From: Streptomyces sp. NRRL B-1140
Lineage (GTDB): Bacteria > Actinomycetota > Actinomycetes > Streptomycetales > Streptomycetaceae
Direction of reading: 5' to 3'
Length of the DNA: 64,000 bases
Assembly (NCBI RefSeq): GCF_001280065.1
Contig: NZ_LGEA01000089.1
Location: forward strand, 1 to 64,000
Positions 9,151-17,585 of this stretch are shown here, piece by piece. How positions within the stretch are numbered: position 1 is the stretch's first letter; each line of letters starts with the position of its first letter. The translations under genes were made by a program, and so were the position numbers. The notes under the pieces were generated by a model, which worked only from the letters and a program-made list of their open reading frames with translations, had not been told where the DNA came from and made no database searches.

Positions 9151-10428
9151 GTGGGCCTTGTCGTGCAGAAGTACGGAGGCTCCTCCGTAGCCGATGCCGA
9201 GGGCATCAAGCGCGTCGCCAAGCGGATCGTGGAAGCGAAGCAGAACGGCCACCAGGTGGTTGCCGTGGTTTCCGCGATGGGCGACACGACGGACGAGCTG
9301 ATCGATCTCGCCGAGCAGGTTTCCCCGATGCCTGCCGGGCGCGAGCTCGACATGCTGCTGACCGCCGGAGAGCGGATCTCCATGGCCCTGCTGGCCATGG
9401 CGATCAAGAAGCTGGGCCACGAGGCCCAGTCGTTCACCGGCAGCCAGGCGGGTGTCATCACCGACTCGGTCCACAACAAGGCCCGGATCATCGACGTCAC
9501 GCCGGGCCGGATCAAGACCTCGGTCGACGAGGGCAACATCGCGATCGTCGCCGGTTTCCAGGGCGTCAGCCAGGACACCAAGGACATCACCACCCTCGGC
9601 CGCGGAGGCTCCGACACCACCGCGGTGGCCCTCGCGGCCGCCCTCGACGCCGACGTGTGCGAGATCTACACCGACGTCGACGGCGTGTTCACCGCCGACC
9701 CGCGCGTGGTGAAGAAGGCCCGGAAGATCGACTGGATCTCCTTCGAGGACATGCTCGAACTGGCCGCCTCCGGGTCCAAGGTGCTGCTCCACCGCTGTGT
9801 GGAGTACGCCCGCCGGTACAACATCCCGATCCACGTCCGGTCCAGCTTCAGCGGGCTGCAGGGCACATGGGTCAGCAGCGAGCCGATTACGCAAGGGGAA
9901 AAGCAGGTGGAGCAGGCTCTCATCTCCGGTGTCGCGCACGACACCTCCGAGGCCAAGGTCACGGTCGTCGGCGTGCCGGACAAGCCGGGCGAGGCGGCCT
10001 CGATCTTCCGTACGATCGCCAACGCCGAGATCAACATCGACATGGTCGTGCAGAACGTGTCCGCCGCCTCCACGGGCCTGACGGACATCTCCTTCACGCT
10101 GCCGAAGACCGAGGGCCGCAAGGCCATCGACGCGTTGGAGAAGAACAAGGCCGGCATCGGCTTCGACTCCCTGCGCTACGACGACCAGATCGGCAAGATC
10201 TCCCTCGTCGGCGCCGGCATGAAGACCAACCCGGGCGTCACGGCCGACTTCTTCACGGCCCTGTCCGACGCGGGCGTCAACATCGAGCTGATCTCGACCT
10301 CCGAGATCCGCATCTCGGTCGTCACCCGCGCCGACGACGTACCCGAGGCCGTCCGCGCCGTGCACTCCGCGTTCGGGCTCGACTCCGACAGCGACGAGGC
10401 CGTCGTCTACGGAGGCACCGGCCGCTGA
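9151..10428 (+). CDS. lysC: Aspartate kinase (alpha subunit, full length)
   Basis: Phosphorylates L-aspartate, the first step toward Lys, Met, Thr and diaminopimelate. The protein is 425 residues, starting at GTG 9151 with GAGGAG just upstream. The N-terminal kinase domain begins [14 protein letters not shown] and has [19 protein letters not shown] near residue 150; two ACT domains follow ([17 protein letters not shown] and [19 protein letters not shown]). The product belongs to the feedback-regulated heterotetramer class. The last codon overlaps asd (TGATG), so the two are one operon. In Streptomyces the gene is usually called ask. Confidence 0.96.
   Translation: MGLVVQKYGGSSVADAEGIKRVAKRIVEAKQNGHQVVAVVSAMGDTTDELIDLAEQVSPMPAGRELDMLLTAGERISMALLAMAIKKLGHEAQSFTGSQAGVITDSVHNKARIIDVTPGRIKTSVDEGNIAIVAGFQGVSQDTKDITTLGRGGSDTTAVALAAALDADVCEIYTDVDGVFTADPRVVKKARKIDWISFEDMLELAASGSKVLLHRCVEYARRYNIPIHVRSSFSGLQGTWVSSEPITQGEKQVEQALISGVAHDTSEAKVTVVGVPDKPGEAASIFRTIANAEINIDMVVQNVSAASTGLTDISFTLPKTEGRKAIDALEKNKAGIGFDSLRYDDQIGKISLVGAGMKTNPGVTADFFTALSDAGVNIELISTSEIRISVVTRADDVPEAVRAVHSAFGLDSDSDEAVVYGGTGR
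9894..9909 (+). promoter_or_regulatory. Internal RBS and GTG start for aspartate kinase beta subunit
   Basis: AAGGGG (9894-9899) precedes an in-frame GTG at 9907-9909, codon 253 of the aspartate kinase. Starting here gives a 173-residue product made of both ACT domains. Corynebacterium and mycobacteria make such an LysC beta subunit from the same position, and its size matches closely. The site is seen in the sequence; its use here is inferred from those relatives. Confidence 0.6.
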
Positions 10429-11522
10429 TGGCCGACCTCCGACAGGACGCCCGGACCGTACGGTCCGGGCGTCCGACGCTTGCCGTGGTGGGGGCGACCG
10501 GAGCCGTCGGCACGGTCATGCTCCGGATCCTGTCCCAGCGGGCCGACGTCTGGGGCGAGATCCGGCTGATCGCCTCCCCGCGCTCGGCCGGCCGCAAACT
10601 GACCGTGCGCGGCGAGGAGACCGAGGTCCTCGCGCTCACCGAGGAGGCCTTCGACGGCGTCGACGTCGCCATGTTCGACGTCCCCGACGAGATCGCCGAG
10701 CGGTGGGCGCCCGTCGCCGCCGCCAAGGGCGCGGTGGTCGTCGACAACTCCGGCGTGTTCCGGATGGACCCCGATGTGCCGCTCGTGGTGCCCGAGGTCA
10801 ACCCGCACGCCGTGCGGATGCGCCCGCGCGGGATCATCGCCAACCCCAGCTGCACGACGCTCTCCATGATCGTGGCCCTGGGCGCGCTGCACGCCGAGTT
10901 CGGGCTGCGCGAGCTGGTCGCCTCCTCGTACCAGGCCGTCAGCGGCGCCGGTCGCACCGGTGTGGAGACCCTGCGCCGGCAGTTGTCCCTGGTCGCGGGC
11001 ACGGAGCTGGGCGTGCACCCCGGCGACGTACGCCGGGCCGTCGGCGACGACACCGGTCCGTTCCCCGAGCCGGTCGCGCTGAACGTCGTGCCCTGGACCG
11101 GCACGGCGTGCGAGGACGGCTGGTCGTCGGAGGAGCTGAAGGTGCGGAACGAGGCCCGCAAGATCCTCGGTCTGCCCGGCCTGCCCGTGGCCGTCACCTG
11201 TGTCCGGGTGCCGGTGATCACCACGCACTCGGTGACCGTGCACGCCCGCTTCGAGGGCGAGGTCACCGTCGACAAGGCCCGCGAGATCCTCGCCACGGCG
11301 CCCGGGGTCGTGCTGTTCGACAACCCGGCGGCCGGGGAGTTCCCGACCCCCGCCGACGTGGTCGGCACCGACCCCACCTGGGTCGGCCGGGTCCGGCGAG
11401 CGCTGGACGACCCCACGGCGCTCGAGATGTTCGTGTGCGGGGACAACCTGCGCAAGGGCTCCGCGCTCAACACCGCCCAGATCGCCGAGCTGGTCGCGGC
11501 CGATGTCAGAGGTGGTTTGTAG
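10428..11522 (+). CDS. asd: Aspartate-semialdehyde dehydrogenase
   Basis: Reduces aspartyl phosphate to aspartate semialdehyde with NADPH. It is 364 residues and starts at ATG 10428, overlapping the kinase stop by one base. It shows the nucleotide-binding GATGAVG near residue 23, the catalytic Cys in ANPSCTT and SSYQAVSGAGR in the catalytic domain. The C-terminus (CGDNLRKGSALNTAQIAELV) is typical. Together with the kinase it supplies the branch point for lysine, threonine, methionine and diaminopimelate. Confidence 0.96.
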   Translation: MADLRQDARTVRSGRPTLAVVGATGAVGTVMLRILSQRADVWGEIRLIASPRSAGRKLTVRGEETEVLALTEEAFDGVDVAMFDVPDEIAERWAPVAAAKGAVVVDNSGVFRMDPDVPLVVPEVNPHAVRMRPRGIIANPSCTTLSMIVALGALHAEFGLRELVASSYQAVSGAGRTGVETLRRQLSLVAGTELGVHPGDVRRAVGDDTGPFPEPVALNVVPWTGTACEDGWSSEELKVRNEARKILGLPGLPVAVTCVRVPVITTHSVTVHARFEGEVTVDKAREILATAPGVVLFDNPAAGEFPTPADVVGTDPTWVGRVRRALDDPTALEMFVCGDNLRKGSALNTAQIAELVAADVRGGL

Positions 11523-11597
11523 GATCTGTGGACGACATGTGAGCCGATCGATGATCCGGACCACTTGTCGGTGGCGCTTCGGCATCAGAGGATTTAT

Positions 11598-11633
11598 CTC
11601 CCCGCTCTCCGCAACCGTGCGAAGGGCGGGGAG
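11598..11633 (+). terminator. Stem-loop terminator after asd
   Basis: CTCCCCGC (11598-11605) pairs with GCGGGGAG (11626-11633) around a 20-nt loop, followed by CGTCTTTG. It lies 75 nt after the asd stop and probably ends the ask-asd transcript. Confidence 0.6.
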
Positions 11634-11868
11634 CGTCTTTGCGGTCGCCCTTCGGCCGTGGGAGCGCTTACAGGCGTGGGGACGCCTGGAACCGGGCGTG
11701 GGGACGTCCGTTCACATTTGGATATAAGGGAAGAGCGGGACGCATGAGGGCCATGAACGCACCATCGACTGTGCTGCCTGACGCGGGTAGACCGGCAACG
11801 GCGACGGTCGGCGTGAAAGTGATGCCCGGCACGTACAACCCTCACGGGGGTCAGCGTGTCCAACAGGC
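11634..11868. other. Intergenic region upstream of the sigma factor gene
   Basis: Between the asd terminator and the sigma gene. It contains two copies of GGCGTGGGGACG (near 11675 and 11696), the first inside the dyad AGGCGT-GGGG-ACGCCT, and an AT-rich patch (CATTTGGATATAAGGG, about 11714-11729) that could be a promoter. A 78-codon open frame from 11744 runs through here but has mixed third-position use, and I do not accept it as a gene. Confidence 0.35.
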
Positions 11869-12543
11869 GTGGCAGAGGTACTCGACTTCAGTGCGGCGCG
11901 CGGCACGGTCCTTCGACCGCCCCGCCCGGCGGCTCTCCGACCCCGCATGGCCGGTACGCCCGGTGGCATGCCGGTGATCGCGCCCGTGCCCGCAGCGCGG
12001 CCGACCCGCATACCCAACCAGCGTGACGGCGCAGAGGACGGCGTGGCGGCCGGAACCACCGTCGACCACCTCACCGAGACCTACCGGGCGCACTACCGCT
12101 CGCTGCTGGGTCTCGCCGCCCTCCTCCTCGACGACACCGCCTCCTGCGAGGACGTCGTCCAGGAGGCGTTCATCCGTGTCCACTCCGCCCGCAAGCGCGT
12201 CCGGGACCCCGAGAAGACCCTGGCGTACCTGCGCCAGACCGTCGTCAACCTCTCGCGCTCCGCGCTGCGCCGCCGCATACTCGGCCTGAAGCTGCTGTCG
12301 AAGCCCATGCCCGACATGGCCAGCGCCGAGGAAGGTGCCTACGACCAGCTGGAGCGCGACTCCCTCATCAAGGCGATGAAGGGGCTGCAGCGCCGCCAGC
12401 GCGAGGTGCTGGTGCTGCGCTACTTCGCGGACATGACCGAGGCGCAGGTCGCCGAGACGCTCGGCATATCCCTCGGCTCCGTCAAGGCCTACGGATCGCG
12501 CGGTATCGCGGCGCTCCGGCTGGCCATGGAGGCGTCGGCATGA
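11869..12543 (+). CDS. ECF-like RNA polymerase sigma factor (SigE family)
   Basis: A 224-residue sigma-70 family protein. A Pro/Arg-rich leader of about 60 residues precedes sigma region 2 (LLGLAALLLDDTASCEDVVQ, RVRDPEKTLAYLRQTVVNLS), and region 4 is at the end (RRQREVLVLRYFADMTEAQV with GISLGSVKAYGSRG). GTG 11869 is the first reasonable start but its ribosome site is weak, so the N-terminus is uncertain. It is coupled by ATGA to a one-pass membrane protein, the usual place for a membrane regulator of the sigma factor. Confidence 0.9.
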   Translation: MAEVLDFSAARGTVLRPPRPAALRPRMAGTPGGMPVIAPVPAARPTRIPNQRDGAEDGVAAGTTVDHLTETYRAHYRSLLGLAALLLDDTASCEDVVQEAFIRVHSARKRVRDPEKTLAYLRQTVVNLSRSALRRRILGLKLLSKPMPDMASAEEGAYDQLERDSLIKAMKGLQRRQREVLVLRYFADMTEAQVAETLGISLGSVKAYGSRGIAALRLAMEASA

Positions 12544-13703
12544 GTGAAGGAGACGGGGCGCGCCGTGACGGGCGCGACCGGCACGAGCCCTTCGAGTGGC
12601 ACGAGCCGACAAGGCTGCACGGGCAAGATCCGAAGCAATCGCACGCTGGGAACGGAACTGTGAACCACGGCCCCGACGACCAGAGCCCCGACGGGCTCGA
12701 CTCGGACGAGCTGGACCTGCGCTCGATGCTGCACCAGGTGGTGCAGGAGGTGGAACCGCGCGACGGCACCCTGGACTACCTGCGCAAGGCGGTACCGCAG
12801 CGGCGGGCCCGCAAGCGGCAGGCCGTCGTCGGCATGGCGGCCGCCGCGCTCTTCATCGGCACGGCCGTCCCCGCCCTCGTGCACGTCTCCAACGCCACCG
12901 GCTCCGAGGCCAACCCGGCCGTCGCCGGACATACCTCGGAGACCCAGGGCGGTTCGAGCCAGGGCAAGGGCCCGGACGGCGGCGAGAGCACCGCGGGCGG
13001 CTCCTCCGGCAAGACCGAGGGCAAGGAGAAGGGCGAGAAGAAGGAGAAGGGCAAGGGCAAGGCGTCCGGCGGCGCGTCCACCGGCGCGTCCCAGGGCGGT
13101 ACCGGCCCTTCCTCCACCGCCGCCGCCGGCATTCCGGCGTGCACCGCGGCCCAGCTCGGCCCCGCCTCCGGAAGCGCGGGCGCCCCCGACTCCACCGGCG
13201 CGGTCTCCGGCTCCTTCCGTGTCACCAACGTCTCCGGCGCGGCCTGTACGGTCACCGGCCCCGGCTCGGTGAGCGCGCTGCCGCAGGGCGCGGCCGACGC
13301 GAGCAAGGTCGGTCAGGCCCGGCACACCGCGGGCGACGCGGCGGCCGGTCTGCTGCCCGACCCGTCCCTGGAGGCCGCCCAGCTGGTGCTTCAGCCGGGC
13401 ATCGGCTACGACGTGAAGTTCGCCTGGGTCCCCTCCGAGACCTGCCCCGCTCCCGGCGGTAGCGTCGGCGGCCCCGACCCGAGCCCGGACCCGACCCCGT
13501 CGGAGGACCCGACGACCACGGCCGGCACCTCCACCGGCGGCGACACGGGCACGGCCCCGCAGCTGGTCCGGGAGGACGGCACGGTCGACGGCAGTGTGGC
13601 GGTGACGTACACCCCGGCCACCGGCTCGGGCGCGAGCTCGGTGACGGTGTCCAACGCGTGCGCGGGCACGGTGTACTGGACGGGCGTGCTGGCGGGGTCG
13701 TAA
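12540..13703 (+). CDS. One-pass membrane protein coupled to the sigma factor
   Basis: A 387-residue protein with a cytosolic N-terminus of about 95 residues, one transmembrane helix (GMAAAALFIGTAVPALVHV, about residues 98-116), a low-complexity Gly/Lys/Ser outer linker (KEKGEKKEKGKGKASGG) and an outer domain with four Cys. The start overlaps the sigma stop (ATGA). It has no HxxxCxxC zinc anti-sigma motif, yet the cytosolic segment with SMLHQVVQEVEPRDGTLDYL is where a sigma-binding helix would sit. A role as regulator of the sigma factor is inferred from position only. Confidence 0.8.
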   Translation: MSEGDGARRDGRDRHEPFEWHEPTRLHGQDPKQSHAGNGTVNHGPDDQSPDGLDSDELDLRSMLHQVVQEVEPRDGTLDYLRKAVPQRRARKRQAVVGMAAAALFIGTAVPALVHVSNATGSEANPAVAGHTSETQGGSSQGKGPDGGESTAGGSSGKTEGKEKGEKKEKGKGKASGGASTGASQGGTGPSSTAAAGIPACTAAQLGPASGSAGAPDSTGAVSGSFRVTNVSGAACTVTGPGSVSALPQGAADASKVGQARHTAGDAAAGLLPDPSLEAAQLVLQPGIGYDVKFAWVPSETCPAPGGSVGGPDPSPDPTPSEDPTTTAGTSTGGDTGTAPQLVREDGTVDGSVAVTYTPATGSGASSVTVSNACAGTVYWTGVLAGS

Positions 13704-13723
13704 CCGCCGTAGCTGCGGGCATG

Positions 13724-13744
13724 CGTGCCGCCAGGGGCGGCACG
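13724..13744. terminator. Hairpin between convergent genes
   Basis: CGTGCCGCC (13724-13732), loop AGG, GGCGGCACG (13736-13744): a 9-bp stem between the convergent membrane-protein and SURF1 genes, likely a two-way terminator. Confidence 0.6.
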
Positions 13745-13809
13745 GGTGGGCGCGGCGGCACCCCGCTACGCCGGGCTGCGAACCCACCCGACCCAGGCTG
13801 GGACGCCGC

Positions 13810-14604
13810 TCAGTTCACCGCGGCGTCCACGGTGACGGGCTCCTCGTCCGCGACCAGACCCAGCTCCGCGTCCCGCGCGAACTCCGTCTCGCGCCGCAGC
13901 AACCGGAACCACATGAAGATGACGAACCCGACGAAGGCGAACCACTCGGCGGTGTAGCCGAGGTTCTGGAACGCCTTCAGGTCCAGGCCCGAGTCCGGCG
14001 GCGCGGCAGCCGGCACCGCCTTCATCCCGGCGTCGCCCTTCGACAGGGTGACCCACGCGTCGTACACGTCGTAGGGCACCAGGTTGACCAGGGACGCCGC
14101 ACTGATCGCCGCGGTCTGCCCGGCCGGCAGGCCGCCCTGCGCGCTGACGCCGTTGTCCCCGGGCGTCTCCGACGCCTGCAGCGCCCCGGTGATCGTGACC
14201 TCACCGGACGGCGGGGCGGGGACCTTCGCCGTGGCGGCGGACCCGGGCAGCCAACCCCGCACGACCGGCAGCGCCTCACCCGAGTCGGTCCGCAGCAGCG
14301 TCAGCACGTAGAAGCCCTGCTTGCCGTCGAGCTCCCGCCCGGGCACGAGCAGCTGTTTGCCGTACCGCCCGCTCGCGGTGACCAGCTTCCCGGAGGTCGC
14401 CTTGTCCACCGGCAGCATGTCCTTCAGGGGCCGGGGCGCCTCGTGCCGGGCCTCGGAGACCTGCTCGGTCGCGGTGCGATGGTCCTGCACACGGTCCTCG
14501 AACCGGCTCAGCTGCCAGGACCCCATGAAGATGCAGAAGGGGATGGACAACAGCACGAAGACGTTGATCCCCCACCATCGGGGCGTCAGCAGAAACCGGT
14601 ACAC
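13810..14604 (-). CDS. SURF1-like cytochrome oxidase biogenesis protein
   Basis: A 264-residue protein starting at GTG 14604 (VYRFLLTPRWWGINVFVLLS). It has the SURF1 plan: an N-terminal transmembrane helix with LTPRWW before it and GSWQLSRFEDR after it, a long periplasm-side domain (VRGWLPGSA, VNLVPYDVYDAWV) and a C-terminal helix (YTAEWFAFVGFVIFMWFRLL). SURF1 proteins help insert haem into the aa3 oxidase. The upstream frame back to 15345 overlaps the methyltransferase and is not coding. Confidence 0.92.
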   Translation of the reverse strand: MYRFLLTPRWWGINVFVLLSIPFCIFMGSWQLSRFEDRVQDHRTATEQVSEARHEAPRPLKDMLPVDKATSGKLVTASGRYGKQLLVPGRELDGKQGFYVLTLLRTDSGEALPVVRGWLPGSAATAKVPAPPSGEVTITGALQASETPGDNGVSAQGGLPAGQTAAISAASLVNLVPYDVYDAWVTLSKGDAGMKAVPAAAPPDSGLDLKAFQNLGYTAEWFAFVGFVIFMWFRLLRRETEFARDAELGLVADEEPVTVDAAVN

Positions 14605-14705
14605 ACCCCCACGGTACGGGGGTGCCGGGCGGCCCCGGCCCGCGGGGTCGGCCAGGGAGCGGGCCCGCCGGCCGGTTCCGGACGGCCCTCCGGCTCGCCC
14701 CGCGG

Positions 14706-15530
14706 TCAGTCCTTGCGCGCCCGGATCGAGTACATCAGCGGAATCCGCGGCCGGCCCTCGGGGAAGCGGAAGTAGCCGTCCCGCCGTTCGAAGGTCCCGA
14801 ACCGCCGGAACAGCGACACGTCGTGCTCGTGCAGGAACTCGATCCGCAGACCCGCCGCCGCGAGCGCCGAGACGACCTCGCCGACCGGGTGCTGCCACTC
14901 CACCCGTCGGCCGTGGGTGAAGCGGGCACCTTCGGCCGCGTAGGACCCCGCGCTCTCCTCGATCCAGGCGTCGCGGGCGAAGTAGTCGTGCACGATTCGC
15001 GAGCCGGTCTCGTCGTCGAGGACGTCGGTGAGCGGGTGGAACTCGGCGAGGTAGAGGAATCCGCCGGGCGTCACCAGTGACGCCACGGTCCGCGCCCAGC
15101 GCCCGATGTCGGGCAGCCAGCACAGCGCACCGCCGCCGGTGTACACGATGTCGTACGACGGGTCGGGGACCGCTGCCGTCGCGTCGTACACGTCGGCCGC
15201 GACGAACGCCGCCCGGTCCGGGCCCAGGCCGAGGTCGTGCGCGAGCCCGCGGGCGAGGCCGACAGCCGGTTCGGAGAAGTCGAGACCCACTACGCGGGCG
15301 GCGCCGTGCCGGGCCCAGGACAGCGTGTCGAGACCGATGTGGCACTGCAGGTGCAGCAGAGAGCGGTTGCCCACCTCGCCCACTTCGGCGAGCTCGAAGT
15401 CGCGCAGCGGGTCCTGGCCGGCCCGGAAGGCGTCCAGGTCGTAGAAATCACCGGCGACGTGCAGCGGGACCCGCTCGTCCCAGTGGGCGCGGTTGGCCTC
15501 GTTCCAGTCGGCGGGGGTGGGGGAGTACAC
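14706..15530 (-). CDS. Class I SAM-dependent methyltransferase
   Basis: A 274-residue soluble protein. Motif I is LLHLQCHIGLDTLSWARHG (HIGLDT replacing the common GxGxG), followed by VVGLDFSEPAVGLAR with the acidic SAM-ribose residue, then DIVYTGGGALCWLPD and the post-motif LVTPGGFLYLAEFHPL. The opening WNEANRAHWDERVPLH is typical of a common actinobacterial methyltransferase group whose substrate is unknown. It starts at ATG 15530 and is divergent from the S9 peptidase with about 100 nt between. Confidence 0.9.
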   Translation of the reverse strand: MYSPTPADWNEANRAHWDERVPLHVAGDFYDLDAFRAGQDPLRDFELAEVGEVGNRSLLHLQCHIGLDTLSWARHGAARVVGLDFSEPAVGLARGLAHDLGLGPDRAAFVAADVYDATAAVPDPSYDIVYTGGGALCWLPDIGRWARTVASLVTPGGFLYLAEFHPLTDVLDDETGSRIVHDYFARDAWIEESAGSYAAEGARFTHGRRVEWQHPVGEVVSALAAAGLRIEFLHEHDVSLFRRFGTFERRDGYFRFPEGRPRIPLMYSIRARKD

Positions 15531-15632
15531 GGGGTGGGACTCCTGCCTGTTCGGAGGGGGGACCGATGGAGGTTATCCACAGGCTGGGGACCTCGCGAGC
15601 GGATTGTCGGCCGGGGCGGGCACTATGGGGCC

Positions 15633-17501
15633 ATGACTGAGAGCAACGGGTCCGACGCACGCGACCGGCGGGACCAGCACGAGCAAGCGGTACGGGCGGA
15701 GCGGCAGGAGCGGATGCCGGACTGGGAGAAGCGCTTTCGGGCGCCGCGGGTCTCCCTGCCCGACTGGGCGGAGGACGCGCCGGACCGCTCCCTGTTCGTC
15801 TCCAACGCGACGGGGACGTACGAGGTGTACGCCTGGGACCGGTCGACGGGAGAGCAGCGACAGGTGACGGACCGGCCGAACGGCACGACGGACGGTGTGC
15901 TGTCCCCGGACGGCGCGTGGATCTGGTGGTTCGACGACAAGGACGGCGACGAGTTCGGCGTGTGGCGCCGCCAGCCCTTCGAGGGCGGCGCGGACGAACC
16001 GGCCGCCGCGGGCCTGGAGCCCTCCTACCCCGCGGGCCTCGCCCTCGGCAGGGACGGGCGTACGGCGGTCGTGGGCCGTTCCACCGACGAGGACGGCACG
16101 ACCATCCACCTGGTGCGCACCGGCGAGGACCCGGTGGAGATCTACCGCCACCGCGAGTCGGCCGGCGTCGGCGACCTCTCCCACGACGGCTCGCTCATCG
16201 CCGTCGAGCACACCGAGCACGGCGACGCGATGCACTCGGCGCTGCGCGTCCTGCGACCCGACGGCACGGCGGTCGCCGACCTCGACGACACCGAGGGCGG
16301 CACCCGTGAGCTGGGCCTGGAGGTCCTCGGCTTCGCCCCCGTCGACGGCGACACGCGCCTGCTCATCGGCCACCAGCGCCGCGGCCGCTGGGAGCCCCTG
16401 GTGTGGGACGTGGCCACCGGCGAGCAGACGGACCTGGCGCTGGAGCTGCCGGGCGACGTCAGCGCCGAGTGGTACCCGGACGGCAGCGGCCTGCTCATCG
16501 CCCACAGTTTCGAGGCCCGCAGCGAGCTGTTCCGCTACGACCTGTCCGCCCGCGCCCTCACCGAGATCCCGACCCCGCCGGGCACGGTCTCGGGCGCGAC
16601 GGCCCGGCCCGACGGCAGCGTGGAGTACCTGTGGTCCTCGGCGGCCGAGCCGTCGGCGGTCCGCTCCACGACGGGCGGTGTGGTGCTCGATCCGCCCGGC
16701 ATGAAGTCGCCCGGCTCGGTGCCGGTGGAGGACGTGTGGGTGGAGGGGCCGGGAGGCCGCGTCCACGCCCTCGTCCAGCGGCCCGCGGGCACCACCGGCC
16801 CGCTCCCCACCGTCTTCGACATCCACGGCGGCCCCACCTGGCACGACAGCGACTCCTTCGCGGCGGGCCCCGCTGCCTGGGTGGACCACGGCTACGCGGT
16901 GATCCGTGTCAACTACCGCGGCTCCACCGGCTACGGCCGTGCCTGGACGGACGCCCTGAAGCACCGCGTCGGCCTCATCGAACTGGAGGACATCGCCGCG
17001 GTCCGCGAATGGGCCATCGCCTCCGGTGTCGCCGACCCCGAGCGCCTGATCCTCACCGGCGGCTCCTGGGGCGGCTACCTCACCCTGCTCGGCCTCGGCG
17101 TCCAGCCCGACGCGTGGACCCTGGGCATCGCGGCGGTGCCCGTCGCCGACTACGTCACGGCGTACCACGACGAGATGGAAGCGCTGAAGGCGATGGACCG
17201 CACGCTTCTGGGCGGCACGCCGGAGGAGGTCCCCGACCGCTTCGAGGCGTCGTCCCCCCTCACCTACGTCGACCGGGTCAAGGCGCCGGTCTACATCTCG
17301 GCCGGTGTGAACGACCCCCGCTGCCCGATCCGGCAGATCGAGAACTACGTCAAGCGGCTGGAGGCGCGGGGCGCGGTGCACGAGGTGTACCGCTACGACG
17401 CCGGGCACGGGTCGCTGGTGGTGGACGAGCGGATCAAGCAGGTGCGGCTGGAGCTGGAGTTCGCGGAGCGGTATGTGAAGGGAGTGTCGAGCGCCCGGTA
17501 G
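15633..17501 (+). CDS. Prolyl-oligopeptidase-family (S9) serine peptidase
   Basis: A 622-residue cytosolic protein without signal peptide. Residues 40-360 form a beta-propeller of WD-like blades (VYAWDRSTGEQRQVTDRP and similar), and residues 390-622 the alpha/beta hydrolase domain. Catalytic residues visible are the nucleophile Ser in GGSWGGYLTLLG, Asp in GVNDPRCPIRQ and His in DAGHGSLV, with HGGPTWHD for the oxyanion region. ATG 15633 is the only well-placed start. It probably cleaves short peptides or acyl-peptides; substrate unknown. Confidence 0.93.
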   Translation: MTESNGSDARDRRDQHEQAVRAERQERMPDWEKRFRAPRVSLPDWAEDAPDRSLFVSNATGTYEVYAWDRSTGEQRQVTDRPNGTTDGVLSPDGAWIWWFDDKDGDEFGVWRRQPFEGGADEPAAAGLEPSYPAGLALGRDGRTAVVGRSTDEDGTTIHLVRTGEDPVEIYRHRESAGVGDLSHDGSLIAVEHTEHGDAMHSALRVLRPDGTAVADLDDTEGGTRELGLEVLGFAPVDGDTRLLIGHQRRGRWEPLVWDVATGEQTDLALELPGDVSAEWYPDGSGLLIAHSFEARSELFRYDLSARALTEIPTPPGTVSGATARPDGSVEYLWSSAAEPSAVRSTTGGVVLDPPGMKSPGSVPVEDVWVEGPGGRVHALVQRPAGTTGPLPTVFDIHGGPTWHDSDSFAAGPAAWVDHGYAVIRVNYRGSTGYGRAWTDALKHRVGLIELEDIAAVREWAIASGVADPERLILTGGSWGGYLTLLGLGVQPDAWTLGIAAVPVADYVTAYHDEMEALKAMDRTLLGGTPEEVPDRFEASSPLTYVDRVKAPVYISAGVNDPRCPIRQIENYVKRLEARGAVHEVYRYDAGHGSLVVDERIKQVRLELEFAERYVKGVSSAR

Positions 17502-17585
17502 CCCGGGGGGCGTTCTGCGGCGGCCGCGGGTGGGTCGTGGCCGAGCGTGCGGTTCCCCGCGCCCCTCGGGGCGCGGGGCGCCCCG

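Noticed and set aside
11744..11977. 78-codon frame MRAMNAPSTVLPDAGRP... just before the sigma gene
   Set aside because: Mixed third-position composition, no ribosome site, and it overlaps the sigma gene in another frame; considered as a frameshifted N-terminus of the sigma factor but the frames and content do not join.
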